Assembly (NCBI GenBank): GCA_965372355.1
Contig: CBDVBZ010000005.1
Location: 1-61,464 of the forward strand
Length of the DNA: 61,464 nt
DNA from: CBDVBZ01 sp965372355
GTDB taxonomy: Bacteria > Krumholzibacteriota > Krumholzibacteriia > WVZY01
Direction: 5' to 3'
In this document: in pieces, positions 45,460 to 53,354 of the stretch
How the letters are laid out: each line of letters starts with the position of its first letter
Numbering within the stretch: position 1 is the stretch's first letter
Notes under the pieces: model-generated
Told to the model about the DNA's origin: nothing
Databases searched by the model: none
What the model saw: only the letters and a program-made list of their open reading frames with translations
Position numbers and translations under genes: made by a program

Positions 45460-46313
45460 CGCTGTGCACCTCCTACGCCAGGGGCCAGTTCTTGATTATT
45501 GATGTCCTTCTGGTACGCCCAGTCGAGCGTGACCGATGCGGTAGACACCGCCACCACATTGATTTTCGCCATGTTAAAAGTGATGTCGACGATCCGGACG
45601 ATATAACTGTGGCCCTGGATGAGCTCGACCTGGCCGCTGGGCGCCCACCCAGCCACGGGCGCCCAGTCGACATAGATCAGATCGATGAAACCATAGTCCT
45701 GGACGTCCACTCCGGCCCCCTGGTCGGCGAATAGCGTGGGTACGCCATTAGGGGCGCCGAAGTAAACATCCGTCGTGGTTTCGTCCCAAGCCTGAGGGAA
45801 ACCGTAAGGTTCGGAGGAGAAATCGTATCCGCTCAGGCTATCTGCTTGCCCCAGATAATCGAATAAAACCAGGTTGGTCCCCTCGGGACGAGGGGTGTCG
45901 AAGATATCCTCATAACTGAGTTCGCTCTCCAACCCGTCTCTGTCAAATGCCAGAACTGCGTAGAAGTAGGTGACGCCGTTATCCACGTCGGTGTCGACAT
46001 AACATGTGGTGCTGGCGCCGACCCTGGCAACAAACTGGAAGTTGCCGGTCGCCTCGCTGTTCCAGTAAATATCGTAACCGGCAATATCATCTTCGGGATT
46101 AGGATTCCAACAGATCTCCACCTGGAGATCACCGGTGATGCTGTACACACCATCCGGAGCACTCGGCGGGCCATTGTCAAACACAACCATTGGATCTTCG
46201 TCGTCGCCGCACCCGACAAGTGTGACGGCGACGACGGCAATCGCAGCAACGATGGGGAAAACGATTCCATGGCCCCGATGTTGTAACTCTCTTATGCGGA
46301 ATCTCTTTCTCAT
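45456..46313 (-). CDS. FnIII-domain lipoprotein
   Basis: 285 residues. The lipobox is VTLVGC; a fibronectin type III domain follows (PPSAPDGVYSITGDLQVEIC, DIAGYDIYWNSEATG, GVTYFYAVLAFDRDGLES). The C-terminal half is unrecognised. No Shine-Dalgarno precedes the ATG at 46313 (a GTG is directly before it), and the predicted sigma-54 start site is only about five bases upstream. Translationally coupled to the DUF4384-like gene. Confidence 0.8.
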   Translation of the reverse strand: MRKRFRIRELQHRGHGIVFPIVAAIAVVAVTLVGCGDDEDPMVVFDNGPPSAPDGVYSITGDLQVEICWNPNPEDDIAGYDIYWNSEATGNFQFVARVGASTTCYVDTDVDNGVTYFYAVLAFDRDGLESELSYEDIFDTPRPEGTNLVLFDYLGQADSLSGYDFSSEPYGFPQAWDETTTDVYFGAPNGVPTLFADQGAGVDVQDYGFIDLIYVDWAPVAGWAPSGQVELIQGHSYIVRIVDITFNMAKINVVAVSTASVTLDWAYQKDINNQELAPGVGGAQR

Positions 46314-46328
46314 CACGGCGACATATAG

Positions 46329-46344
46329 CGCAATGGTCGTGCCA
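46329..46344 (-). promoter_or_regulatory. Sigma-54 (RpoN) promoter of the FnIII lipoprotein operon
   Basis: The minus strand reads TGGCACGACCATTGCG: GG and GC separated by exactly 10 bases, matching TGGCACG-N4-TTGC. The predicted start is at about 46318, leaving a leader of about 5 nt. Confidence 0.68.
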
Positions 46345-46545
46345 AGCCCGCCAGAATGCCGATCAACCGGCTCTTCAGCACGCCTAACTTGCTGTATGTA
46401 AGCGGATTACAAGTTCGACAAGACAAGCCAAACCATGGTCCCGGAGCGGTTCTCGGACCCTTTGGGAGCCTCTCAGTCGTTACCAAGAGACAACACCCTG
46501 TCTCCAAAAAGGGACACTCTCTGAGGGAGTGATCCGGGCGTACCC

Positions 46546-46577
46546 AAAAAAAACGAGGCCCCAAGACGGGACCTCGT
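46546..46577 (-). terminator. Intrinsic terminator of the structured RNA
   Basis: A ten-pair stem (ACGAGGTCCC with GGGGCCTCGT, one G-U), a 5-nt loop and eight T residues on the minus strand. Confidence 0.9.
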
Positions 46578-46857
46578 GAAGGAGAGTACACAAAAAAGCT
46601 GACGATCACTTCCTCAGGAGTTAATGTCGAGACCCCACCTCTCGAGATTAACATACTCCGCAAAGCTAGCAGCTAAGCCTAAGAGGAGTGTGATCGCCAG
46701 CTTCCTTGTTATTCGCGACCGTGAGGTCGCTATTCTCTAGGAGAAAAGCCTCATTTCTTTTCTCCGCTCCGAATCCAGGTTGGATTCTTGGGGACGAATC
46801 CCCAAGAATCCTTCCCCCACCAGATGGAAGTTCCTTACGCACGGGATGACTTCCACT
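46546..46857 (-). ncRNA. Candidate sigma-54-dependent structured RNA, about 312 nt
   Basis: From the predicted sigma-54 start at 46857 to the terminator, nearly the whole segment folds into helices. Stem 1: 46849-46855 with 46825-46831 (7 bp). Stem 2: 46799-46811 with 46782-46794, 13 perfect pairs closed by a UUCG loop. Stem 3: 46757-46765 with 46740-46748 (9 bp). Stem 4: 46725-46730 with 46715-46720 (GCGACC/GGTCGC). Closing stem 5: 46690-46703 with 46596-46609 (14 bp, one G-U), enclosing stem 6 (46647-46652 with 46620-46625, continued by 46640-46645 with 46627-46632). The terminator hairpin ends it. Stem 1 begins two bases after the predicted start. No coding frame with a usable start was found. 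I recognise no known RNA class. Confidence 0.7.
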
Positions 46858-46867
46858 GTATTGCTAT

Positions 46868-46883
46868 GGCAAGCCGCGTGCCA
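46868..46883 (-). promoter_or_regulatory. Sigma-54 (RpoN) promoter of the structured RNA
   Basis: The minus strand reads TGGCACGCGGCTTGCC, matching TGGCACG-N4-TTGC with GG-N10-GC spacing. It lies some 200 bp downstream of the sigma-54 activator gene. Confidence 0.75.
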
Positions 46884-47005
46884 GACGCCGTTTCGCGATC
46901 AATTTGCTTAAGTTTATAACCCGGTACGAGAGCGCCGGTTACAGAGATAGTGGATCGGCGCGAACCCGGCCGAATCGACCGCACATTAACAAAGTTTACA
47001 AGACG

Positions 47006-47024
47006 ATCGCGCCAGAAACGCGAT
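47006..47024. promoter_or_regulatory. Candidate enhancer site ATCGCG-N7-CGCGAT
   Basis: A perfect inverted repeat 123-138 bp upstream of the -24 element, a usual distance for a sigma-54 activator site. A single half site (CGCGATC, 46895-46901) lies nearer the promoter. Confidence 0.5.
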
Positions 47025-47065
47025 ATCGATCCAAAACGCTTTAGAATAAGGAAGTTAGAAACAGG

Positions 47066-47093
47066 AAAAAAGGACTATTAAAACTTTTAATAG
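47066..47093 (-). terminator. AT-rich terminator overlapping the activator stop codon
   Basis: CTATTAAAA and TTTTAATAG form a 9-bp stem around one base (47075-47093), followed by TCCTTTTTT on the minus strand. The stop codon lies inside the hairpin. Confidence 0.5.
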
Positions 47094-50000
47094 GTGCGGA
47101 GGTTGTAACGCTTGATCTTCGATAGAAGACTGGGATAGCTGATGCTCAATTCGAGCGCGGCCTGAGATCTGTTCCATTTGTTGCGTTCGAGCGCCGCCTG
47201 GATCTCTACTTTCTCCAGCCGACTGATCCGCTCGCGGAGTGTCATCGGTCTGCCGTTCCCGTTCCTGCCGCCATCCGAGGTGACAATCTCGCTGGGCAGG
47301 TGTATCGGCTCGATCGATTCCCCGTCGTCGGCGAGGATGACCGCGCGCTTCACGACCTTCTCCAACTCGCGGACATTCCCCGGCCAGTGATGCTGCTTCA
47401 ACAGCCCGAGGCCCTCATCCGTGATATCGACGATCTGTTTGTCCATCTCTCGCGTGAACTTGCGGAGATAGTGAAAGAACAAAAGCTCGATATCTTCCCT
47501 GCGCTTGCGCAACGGCGGTACCGTCAGCGGAAAATCGTTGATCCGGTAGAAGAAATCCTCCAGGAACCGGCCCTCATCGCACAGACGCAGCAAGTCGGCC
47601 TTCGACGCGCAGATGACCCGGACATCAACGGATATCAGCTCGTTCGAACCCACTTTCCTCACTTTGCAGGAATCGAGAAACTGGAGAAGCTTGCCCTGCA
47701 TCGCCAGAGTCGTCTTGCCGATCTCATCGAGGAAAATCGTGCCTCCGTTGGCCTCCATGAGCAGACCGTTCTTGTCGGTGGAAGCCCCGGTGAAGGAACC
47801 CTTGACGTGGCCAAAGAGCTCGGACTCGAGGAGGTTCTCTGGCATCGCGGCGCAGTTGATATGAACAAAACGCCTGTCACGCCGATCGCTCAGCAGGTGC
47901 ACGGCATACGCAATCAAGCCTTTGCCCGTTCCCGTCTCGCCCTGGAGCAGAACGGTGGCGTTTGAGTGCGCAACACGCTCCGACAGATTGAGCAGCTTGA
48001 TCATCTCGACATTCTCGGTGACGATGCTTTCGAAACCTTCACCCGAGGGTTTGGGTTTCGGCTCGCGCCGGCGTTCGTTACGCACCAGCTCGTAGATCGA
48101 CAGAGATATCAGTCTCGAACACGCGGCAAAGAAATGGAGCGCGTCCTGCCCGATGGGATTGCGATGACTTTCCTTGTCCTGATGGATACAGATCACGCCC
48201 ACCGCATCGCTCTCAAAACCGAGATCCTGAAAAACGAGCGTTCCCAATCCACCCTTTGTCGACTTAATGACGTCGGACAGTCCCGACTCGCGGTGGGCAT
48301 CCGTGATCGTGAGGCCTTGTTTGCCCCGCGAGGAATCGTCACGTGCACCATGCCATGCCAGAATCGCTTTCGCCTCCCGGGCACCGAATCTCTGACGACA
48401 GACGACATCCAAACCCTTGCCACTCGTTTTGGGAATGGCAACAAAACCACTTTGCGCGTGCAGCTTGCTCATAATCAGCTTGAGCGACGAATTCAAACCC
48501 AACACAAGCTTGTCGCGTGACCGCGCGCCACTGGGAACGGCACCGATCATCGGTATCTGCTCGAGTACCTGACGTGTGTCCCGACGCATCGTCGTTTCGA
48601 CACGCGCGCGCATCGCTGCAAACAGCTTCTGAGACTGCGTATCGCGTTCCTCGTCAGCGATGCGATCGGCCTCGTAGAGAGCGAGCAGCGCATCATCGAG
48701 GTTACCGGAACGGTACTCGACCATCGAGAGAAGCGATTGCGACAGCATCTGCTCTCGTGATTCCTCGATCTTGCCAAAACCGACGATAGTGTCGCTAAGA
48801 AGCTGCTTTGCCTTTAGCAGCGTTTCTTGATCGGAGTTGCGCAGGAAATACCGGCCGAGCATCCGTTTCGAGCGAAGCTTCTCGTAGACATTCCCGTACT
48901 TCCCAAACATCTGAATGCTCGTCTTGAAGCTTGTCGTCGCACCATCCCAGTCCGTCAAACGACGGAGACACTGGGCCTTTGTACGATAGAAATAGCCAAT
49001 CTCGAAAAGCTCTCCACAATTCTGTGCGACTTCCAAACCTTCCTCGATACAAGACAACGCCTCGTTCGGCTGACTCAACTCGAGGTGGACATCGGCAATC
49101 CTCCGGAGCACCTCCGCAGTCACATCGCCTTCCGGCGCGAACTGCCGCGATTTCTCGAGAGCTTTCTGGAGGTTCCGCATCGCCTCTTCGGGCATGCCCC
49201 GGGCGATCATGAGCTCGCCGAGGTACTCATCTGTCAGCGCGGACTCGCGGACGTATCCCAGGTCGTTCGCCATCGCCTGAGCGCGAAGGATGTATTTCTC
49301 CGCCTTGCAGAAATCCCCACATTGGATAAACGTGCGGCCCTGCATGAACAGCGCCTTGGTCAGTTTGTAGGGATCTCCCATGCGCTCCGCCATCGCGGTC
49401 GCCTTGGAGAACGAACTCAGCGCATCGCTAAAACGACGCAGCTTCGCGTAGACGACACCGAGATTCAACTGGACGCGAGTAAGGTGCTGGGTCAACCCCA
49501 GCGATCTTGCCAACTCGAGCGATTTTGACAATGAGGCCAACGCGCGGTTCCACCGGCACGCGTTCTTGTGCAGCAGACCGAGGTTGTTGTACACGTAAGC
49601 GATACCGACCCGATCATCGATGCGCCGGTACGATGACAACGCATCCATAAAGAAGTCCTCCGCCTCGCTGCTCAGTCCGAGACGGTGGTAGGTGTTGGCC
49701 AGCAGCAGCTGGGCGTCCGCGACCTCTTTGTGTTCGTTGGAATGTTTGAGCCTGCGGTATGCGGCAAAACCCAGTTTGAGGGCTTGATCGTATTTTGACT
49801 GAATTAGAAGACCGTACGCTTCGCGTCGCTCGATCTTTCCCAGCGCAGTCTGAGGGGCGTCCTCGGTAAGGAGGGTCCTTGCCCGGTCGAGCCACTCCTT
49901 TGACTCCCGGTGCCTGCCCTTATGTCGGTGGCAATCACTGACACGCAGCAACAACCGATATCGATCAGGGAAGTTCTTTAGCTCCGGTGTTTTGAGTGCT

Positions 50001-50143
50001 TCTTGGAAGTATTCGATCGCGGTAGAATAGTTCTCCGTCGAGAAATGCATCTCACCGACCTCCGCGCTAGGCGCAACTATCGGTTCGGAGAACTTCTTTC
50101 TATTCTGTTGGAGCCGGTCTTTATCGTCCCGTGCGTTAGACAT
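47087..50143 (-). CDS. TPR-GAF-AAA+ sigma-54-dependent activator
   Basis: 1018 residues. Residues 30-540 are a run of about ten or more tetratricopeptide-like repeats (ANTYHRLGLSSEAEDFFMDA, YNNLGLLHKNACRWNRAL, LNLGVVYAKLRRFSDALSSF). About 545-690 is GAF-like. The AAA+ domain has Walker A GETGTGKG (735-742), the sigma-54 loop GSFTGA (782-787, Ser in place of the usual Ala) and GGTIFLDE (800-807). A Fis-type helix-turn-helix ends the protein (NRSQAALELSISYPSLLSKI). There is no receiver domain, so the TPR/GAF part must sense a ligand or partner. A small exported protein is encoded 48 bp upstream; two sigma-54 promoters lie downstream. Confidence 0.92.
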   Translation of the reverse strand: MSNARDDKDRLQQNRKKFSEPIVAPSAEVGEMHFSTENYSTAIEYFQEALKTPELKNFPDRYRLLLRVSDCHRHKGRHRESKEWLDRARTLLTEDAPQTALGKIERREAYGLLIQSKYDQALKLGFAAYRRLKHSNEHKEVADAQLLLANTYHRLGLSSEAEDFFMDALSSYRRIDDRVGIAYVYNNLGLLHKNACRWNRALASLSKSLELARSLGLTQHLTRVQLNLGVVYAKLRRFSDALSSFSKATAMAERMGDPYKLTKALFMQGRTFIQCGDFCKAEKYILRAQAMANDLGYVRESALTDEYLGELMIARGMPEEAMRNLQKALEKSRQFAPEGDVTAEVLRRIADVHLELSQPNEALSCIEEGLEVAQNCGELFEIGYFYRTKAQCLRRLTDWDGATTSFKTSIQMFGKYGNVYEKLRSKRMLGRYFLRNSDQETLLKAKQLLSDTIVGFGKIEESREQMLSQSLLSMVEYRSGNLDDALLALYEADRIADEERDTQSQKLFAAMRARVETTMRRDTRQVLEQIPMIGAVPSGARSRDKLVLGLNSSLKLIMSKLHAQSGFVAIPKTSGKGLDVVCRQRFGAREAKAILAWHGARDDSSRGKQGLTITDAHRESGLSDVIKSTKGGLGTLVFQDLGFESDAVGVICIHQDKESHRNPIGQDALHFFAACSRLISLSIYELVRNERRREPKPKPSGEGFESIVTENVEMIKLLNLSERVAHSNATVLLQGETGTGKGLIAYAVHLLSDRRDRRFVHINCAAMPENLLESELFGHVKGSFTGASTDKNGLLMEANGGTIFLDEIGKTTLAMQGKLLQFLDSCKVRKVGSNELISVDVRVICASKADLLRLCDEGRFLEDFFYRINDFPLTVPPLRKRREDIELLFFHYLRKFTREMDKQIVDITDEGLGLLKQHHWPGNVRELEKVVKRAVILADDGESIEPIHLPSEIVTSDGGRNGNGRPMTLRERISRLEKVEIQAALERNKWNRSQAALELSISYPSLLSKIKRYNLRTY

Positions 50144-50191
50144 TGCTAAATCCCGCTCTATTGCTCAACTGCAGTTATGACAACGGTTAGT

Positions 50192-50521
50192 TTAGAACAC
50201 TATCCGAACATTCCTGAGAAAGTACATCCACCAGACCCTTGCCTCCGGTCCGGCCGGAAAATAACCTGAAACATTCGCTCCACCGGAGCCGCCACCATCG
50301 GGCCGCGTTCCAGGTTTGATACCGGCAAGATCGTCTCCATCCCCCTCGTCATCTTCTCCCGAATTGCCGTAACCGCCATCACCAGGCGCCGGACCAGGCG
50401 GGAGAATATGGATATTGGTGGGAGAATCTGTATAACCGGGGGATTTGGCAGAGGGCGTTGTGGCTGGATATACGAGCAGGATAGCCAGAACGGCTATACA
50501 CACTACAAGTACCCGTTTCAT
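50192..50521 (-). CDS. Small exported Gly/Asp-rich protein upstream of the TPR activator
   Basis: 109 residues from the ATG at 50521 (AAGGAG 11 bases upstream). Signal peptide (MKRVLVVCIAVLAILLVYPA, cleavage near SAK). The mature part of about 85 residues is low-complexity, with PPGPAPGDGGYGNSG, EDDEGDGDD and RPDGGGSGG, then an aromatic/basic end VWWMYFLRNVRIVF. I know no family. It has its own sigma-70-type promoter and is probably co-transcribed with the activator. By analogy with peptide-sensing TPR regulators it might be, or be processed into, a signal for that protein; this is inference only. Confidence 0.7.
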   Translation of the reverse strand: MKRVLVVCIAVLAILLVYPATTPSAKSPGYTDSPTNIHILPPGPAPGDGGYGNSGEDDEGDGDDLAGIKPGTRPDGGGSGGANVSGYFPAGPEARVWWMYFLRNVRIVF

Positions 50522-50571
50522 CCGACCATCATCTCCTTCCCACAAGTCGCGAGAATAACCAAATCAGAAGG

Positions 50572-50596
50572 GAGGTATAGAGGTAATCTATACCTC
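50572..50596 (-). promoter_or_regulatory. Perfect hairpin/palindrome at the start of the small-protein transcript
   Basis: GAGGTATAGA and TCTATACCTC form a 10-bp inverted repeat with a 5-nt loop, beginning at the predicted transcription start. Either a 5' mRNA stabiliser or an operator. Confidence 0.55.
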
Positions 50597-50602
50597 TATC
50601 AG

Positions 50603-50631
50603 AACATAGTGGGGGGGGTTAGCGATGTCAA
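50603..50631 (-). promoter_or_regulatory. Promoter of the small exported protein and TPR activator
   Basis: The minus strand has TTGACA (50631-50626), 17 bp with a run of eight C, and TATGTT (50608-50603). Confidence 0.7.
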
Positions 50632-50653
50632 GGGCTCAAACGTGGCTTTTCCG

Positions 50654-52024
50654 TCACTCGTCCTCGTCGTGCGAACGCTTGTACGGTATATCGTATTTTT
50701 CAAGCTTTTTGTAAAGGTTGCTCCGCTGCATCCCGAGTTTCCGGGCGGTCTTACTGACGTTGTAGCCATAGGTTCTGAGCTTCTGCAAAAAGAACTCCTT
50801 CTCCATGGCGTCTTTGAACTCGCTGTACGTCTCTTTTTCGAAATACTCCTGCTCGATATGCTTGGCCGGTCCCATCGCGGGCAGGTCGTCGGCATCGATC
50901 GTCGGCTGCGGGTTGAGGATCACCAGCCGCTCGATCAGATTCTGGAGCTCACGGATGTTGCCCGGCCAGCTGTACTCCTTGAGCATGTCCATCGCCCGCC
51001 GCGTCAGCTTCTTGGGGCGCTGACCCAACTCGTCTGCCGTGGCCTGGAGAAAGTAATCCACGAGCAGCGGGAGATCCGTGATGCGTTTGCGAAGCGGGGG
51101 AATCGTGACCGGGACGACATTGAGCCGATAGAACAGGTCCTCTCGAAAACGCCCCGTCCGGGCCTCCTCGTTGAGATCCTTGTTCGTGGCCGCCACGACC
51201 CGGACATCCACGCGCATGGTCTGCGTGCCCCCAACCCGTTCGAATTGGGCCTCCTGGAGAATGCGAAGCACCTTGGCCTGAGCCGACAGACTCATGTCCC
51301 CCACCTCATCGAGAAAGAGCGTCCCCCCGTCGGCCAGCTGAAACTTGCCCACCCGTCTTGCCACGGCACCCGTAAAAGCGCCCTTCTCGTGGCCAAACAG
51401 CTCGCTCTCAATGAGCTCCTCGGGGATTGCCGCACAATTAACCTCGATGAACGCCTCCTTGGCGCGTGCGCTCATATCGTGAATCGCCCTCGCCACGAGT
51501 TCCTTCCCCGTACCGTTCTCTCCCATGATGAGAACGCGCGCATTGGTCGGTGCAACCTTCTTGAGCGTCTCCATAATGGCGAGCATTTGCGAGTGCTCGC
51601 CGATGATCTGCGTCTTTCGCTGGATCTCTTTTTTGAGGGAGATGTTCTCTCTGAGCAGCTTGCCCTGCGCCAGACCGTTGCGGATAACGAGCAGAATGCG
51701 ATCGGCATCAACTGGCTTTTCAATAAAGTCGAATGCGCCGAGGCGGGTCGCATCGACGGCGGTCTGGATCGTGCCGTGACCCGAAATAATGATAACCGGC
51801 AGATCGGATCTCGACTTGTGCAGATGTGTCAGGACCTCCATACCATCCATACCCGGCATCTTGATATCGAGCAAGACGAGATCAACGACCTCGGTATCCA
51901 CCTTCCGAAGCGCGGTCTGGCCGTCTTCCGCAAGAACCACTCGGTACTTCTCGTACTCGAGAAGTCGCCGGAGTGAGTCACGGATTCCTGCTTCATCGTC
52001 TGCAACAAGTATCGTTTTGGGCAT
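50654..52024 (-). CDS. NtrC-family sigma-54 response regulator
   Basis: 456 residues. Receiver domain (ILVADDEAGIRDSL, phospho-acceptor Asp53 in LVLLDIKMPGMDG, FDFIEKPVD), AAA+ domain with GENGTGKE, GAFTGA and GGTLFLDEVGD, and a Fis-type helix-turn-helix (VSKTARKLGMQRSNLYKKLE). The C-terminus resembles NtrX-like regulators. No histidine kinase gene is adjacent, so its partner is encoded elsewhere. The promoter of the small exported protein follows its stop codon within 23 bp. Confidence 0.95.
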   Translation of the reverse strand: MPKTILVADDEAGIRDSLRRLLEYEKYRVVLAEDGQTALRKVDTEVVDLVLLDIKMPGMDGMEVLTHLHKSRSDLPVIIISGHGTIQTAVDATRLGAFDFIEKPVDADRILLVIRNGLAQGKLLRENISLKKEIQRKTQIIGEHSQMLAIMETLKKVAPTNARVLIMGENGTGKELVARAIHDMSARAKEAFIEVNCAAIPEELIESELFGHEKGAFTGAVARRVGKFQLADGGTLFLDEVGDMSLSAQAKVLRILQEAQFERVGGTQTMRVDVRVVAATNKDLNEEARTGRFREDLFYRLNVVPVTIPPLRKRITDLPLLVDYFLQATADELGQRPKKLTRRAMDMLKEYSWPGNIRELQNLIERLVILNPQPTIDADDLPAMGPAKHIEQEYFEKETYSEFKDAMEKEFFLQKLRTYGYNVSKTARKLGMQRSNLYKKLEKYDIPYKRSHDEDE

Positions 52025-52146
52025 TGGACCGGTAAAAGACTCGGAGTGACTCGCTGTCAGACTTTTAGCATAACTTCCCTCGTTTCGCTACGTCAATCAC
52101 AGCGCCCGGGTTTCGCGCGAGGGACGGCCGATAACGAGAGCTTAGC

Positions 52147-52215
52147 AAAAAAAAAGGAGCCTGCGAAAGAAACCTAGGATTCGCGAGAGGAGGGACTTTC
52201 GGCTTCTTCCGCAGG
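52147..52215 (-). terminator. Large intrinsic-terminator-like hairpin
   Basis: CCTGCGGAAGAA and TTCTTTCGCAGG (one G-U) pair across a 30-nt loop, and the minus strand continues to nine T residues at 52155-52147. It follows the HExxH protein gene by about 90 bp. The remaining 52025-52304 sequence shows nothing else. Confidence 0.7.
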
Positions 52216-52304
52216 ACTTGTGTCTTTTTCGTCCGCGGGTTGAGCTGAGTCCCGCAGGGACGTCTGCTCCAATCCGCGGAAGTACCGCCGCCGCCAGGTC
52301 GGCG

Positions 52305-53354
52305 TTACTTAATCATGGATAGCTTCTGTGAGACCACCGACCCTCCGGCTTCGATGACGCCAAAATATGTGGAGCTGGCGACCCTGCGTCCCGCGTTGTC
52401 GCGGCCATCCCACCGGACGCGGACATCGGGACCCGCCGGCCGGCTCGCATACAGCTCACGGACCAGCGCACCGCGCACGTCGTAGATACGGATGCTCAGC
52501 ATCTCACCCGCCTGGAAGAAACCCTGGTTGAGCGTCACGTGAAGCTCGGTTTGCGGATTGAACGGATTCGGGTAGCTGCTGACGCTCTCTATGGCTGCCA
52601 CGAGCGGAGCGCCAACCGTGAGACCCGCAAAGAAAGCTTCGAGCCCCGGCACCATCGACGGCGGGGGCAACAGTGGGTTCTCGACGCGGCCATCAAAGCG
52701 GGCCAGCGGTCCTCCGAACAGGGCACGAAAATCCTCGGCAAAAATTTCGGCGGGGCGGTTGGCGTGGATCGCACTCGCGTAGTAGATCAAGTGGTCCTGG
52801 ATGCCCCGCAACCTCCTGTACTCGCTCCATTTCGCGTAGTCATACGTTGGCATATGGCGGTACTGAAACACGTGCCCTATCTCATGGACGGTGATGTAGG
52901 CAACGCTCTCCGCCGATGGCTCATAGACGTGCGGACTCAAAAACACGCGGCGGCCGCTCGCCGAGCTCGTCAGGAAATGGGTGCGGGGGAACGGCAGGAT
53001 GAACACCTCGACATCGACGTGCATCAGCGGGTAGGTGATCTCCCGCAGCTCCTTGATGACTCGATCCGTCGGAAACGGGTGAAACTCGCCGTCACCCTGG
53101 TTGACAATCAGTGGGTCGTCTACGTCCGTGACCACCGACACGTGAAGACGACCATCGAGATGGATGGTCCCGCGCGTGCCGTCGTATTCGGTGAAGTTCT
53201 TGAGATAGTCGGCGGTATAAACAGTTGCGTTGATGCCGTTGGCGAATTCGATCACCAACGCGTCGTCTGTGTCGGCCCGCGGTGTGGCCGGGAGACTCAA
53301 AGCGACACCGGCCACAAGCGCGATGAGGGTAAGTCGGCGGATTGGAAAAACCAC
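52305..53354 (-). CDS. Secreted HExxH metallopeptidase-like protein with sorting domain
   Basis: 349 residues from a GTG at 53354 with GAGGAAGG upstream. Signal peptide (LTLIALVAGVALSLPATPRA). The zinc motif AYITVHEIGHVFQYRHMP has intact HExxH; a downstream Glu in RPAEIFAEDFRALFG may be the third ligand, as in anthrax-lethal-factor or gluzincin-like folds. The C-terminal 90 residues (SYPNPFNPQTELHVTL, IRIYDVRGALVREL, SSTYFGVIEAGG) form a FlgD-like sorting domain. A monocistronic gene with its own terminator. Substrate unknown. Confidence 0.85.
   Translation of the reverse strand: MVFPIRRLTLIALVAGVALSLPATPRADTDDALVIEFANGINATVYTADYLKNFTEYDGTRGTIHLDGRLHVSVVTDVDDPLIVNQGDGEFHPFPTDRVIKELREITYPLMHVDVEVFILPFPRTHFLTSSASGRRVFLSPHVYEPSAESVAYITVHEIGHVFQYRHMPTYDYAKWSEYRRLRGIQDHLIYYASAIHANRPAEIFAEDFRALFGGPLARFDGRVENPLLPPPSMVPGLEAFFAGLTVGAPLVAAIESVSSYPNPFNPQTELHVTLNQGFFQAGEMLSIRIYDVRGALVRELYASRPAGPDVRVRWDGRDNAGRRVASSTYFGVIEAGGSVVSQKLSMIK

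Noticed and set aside
46313..46663. 116-codon minus-strand open frame across the RNA terminator
   Set aside because: It runs through an intrinsic terminator and the sigma-54 promoter of the next gene, so it cannot be a normal coding sequence.
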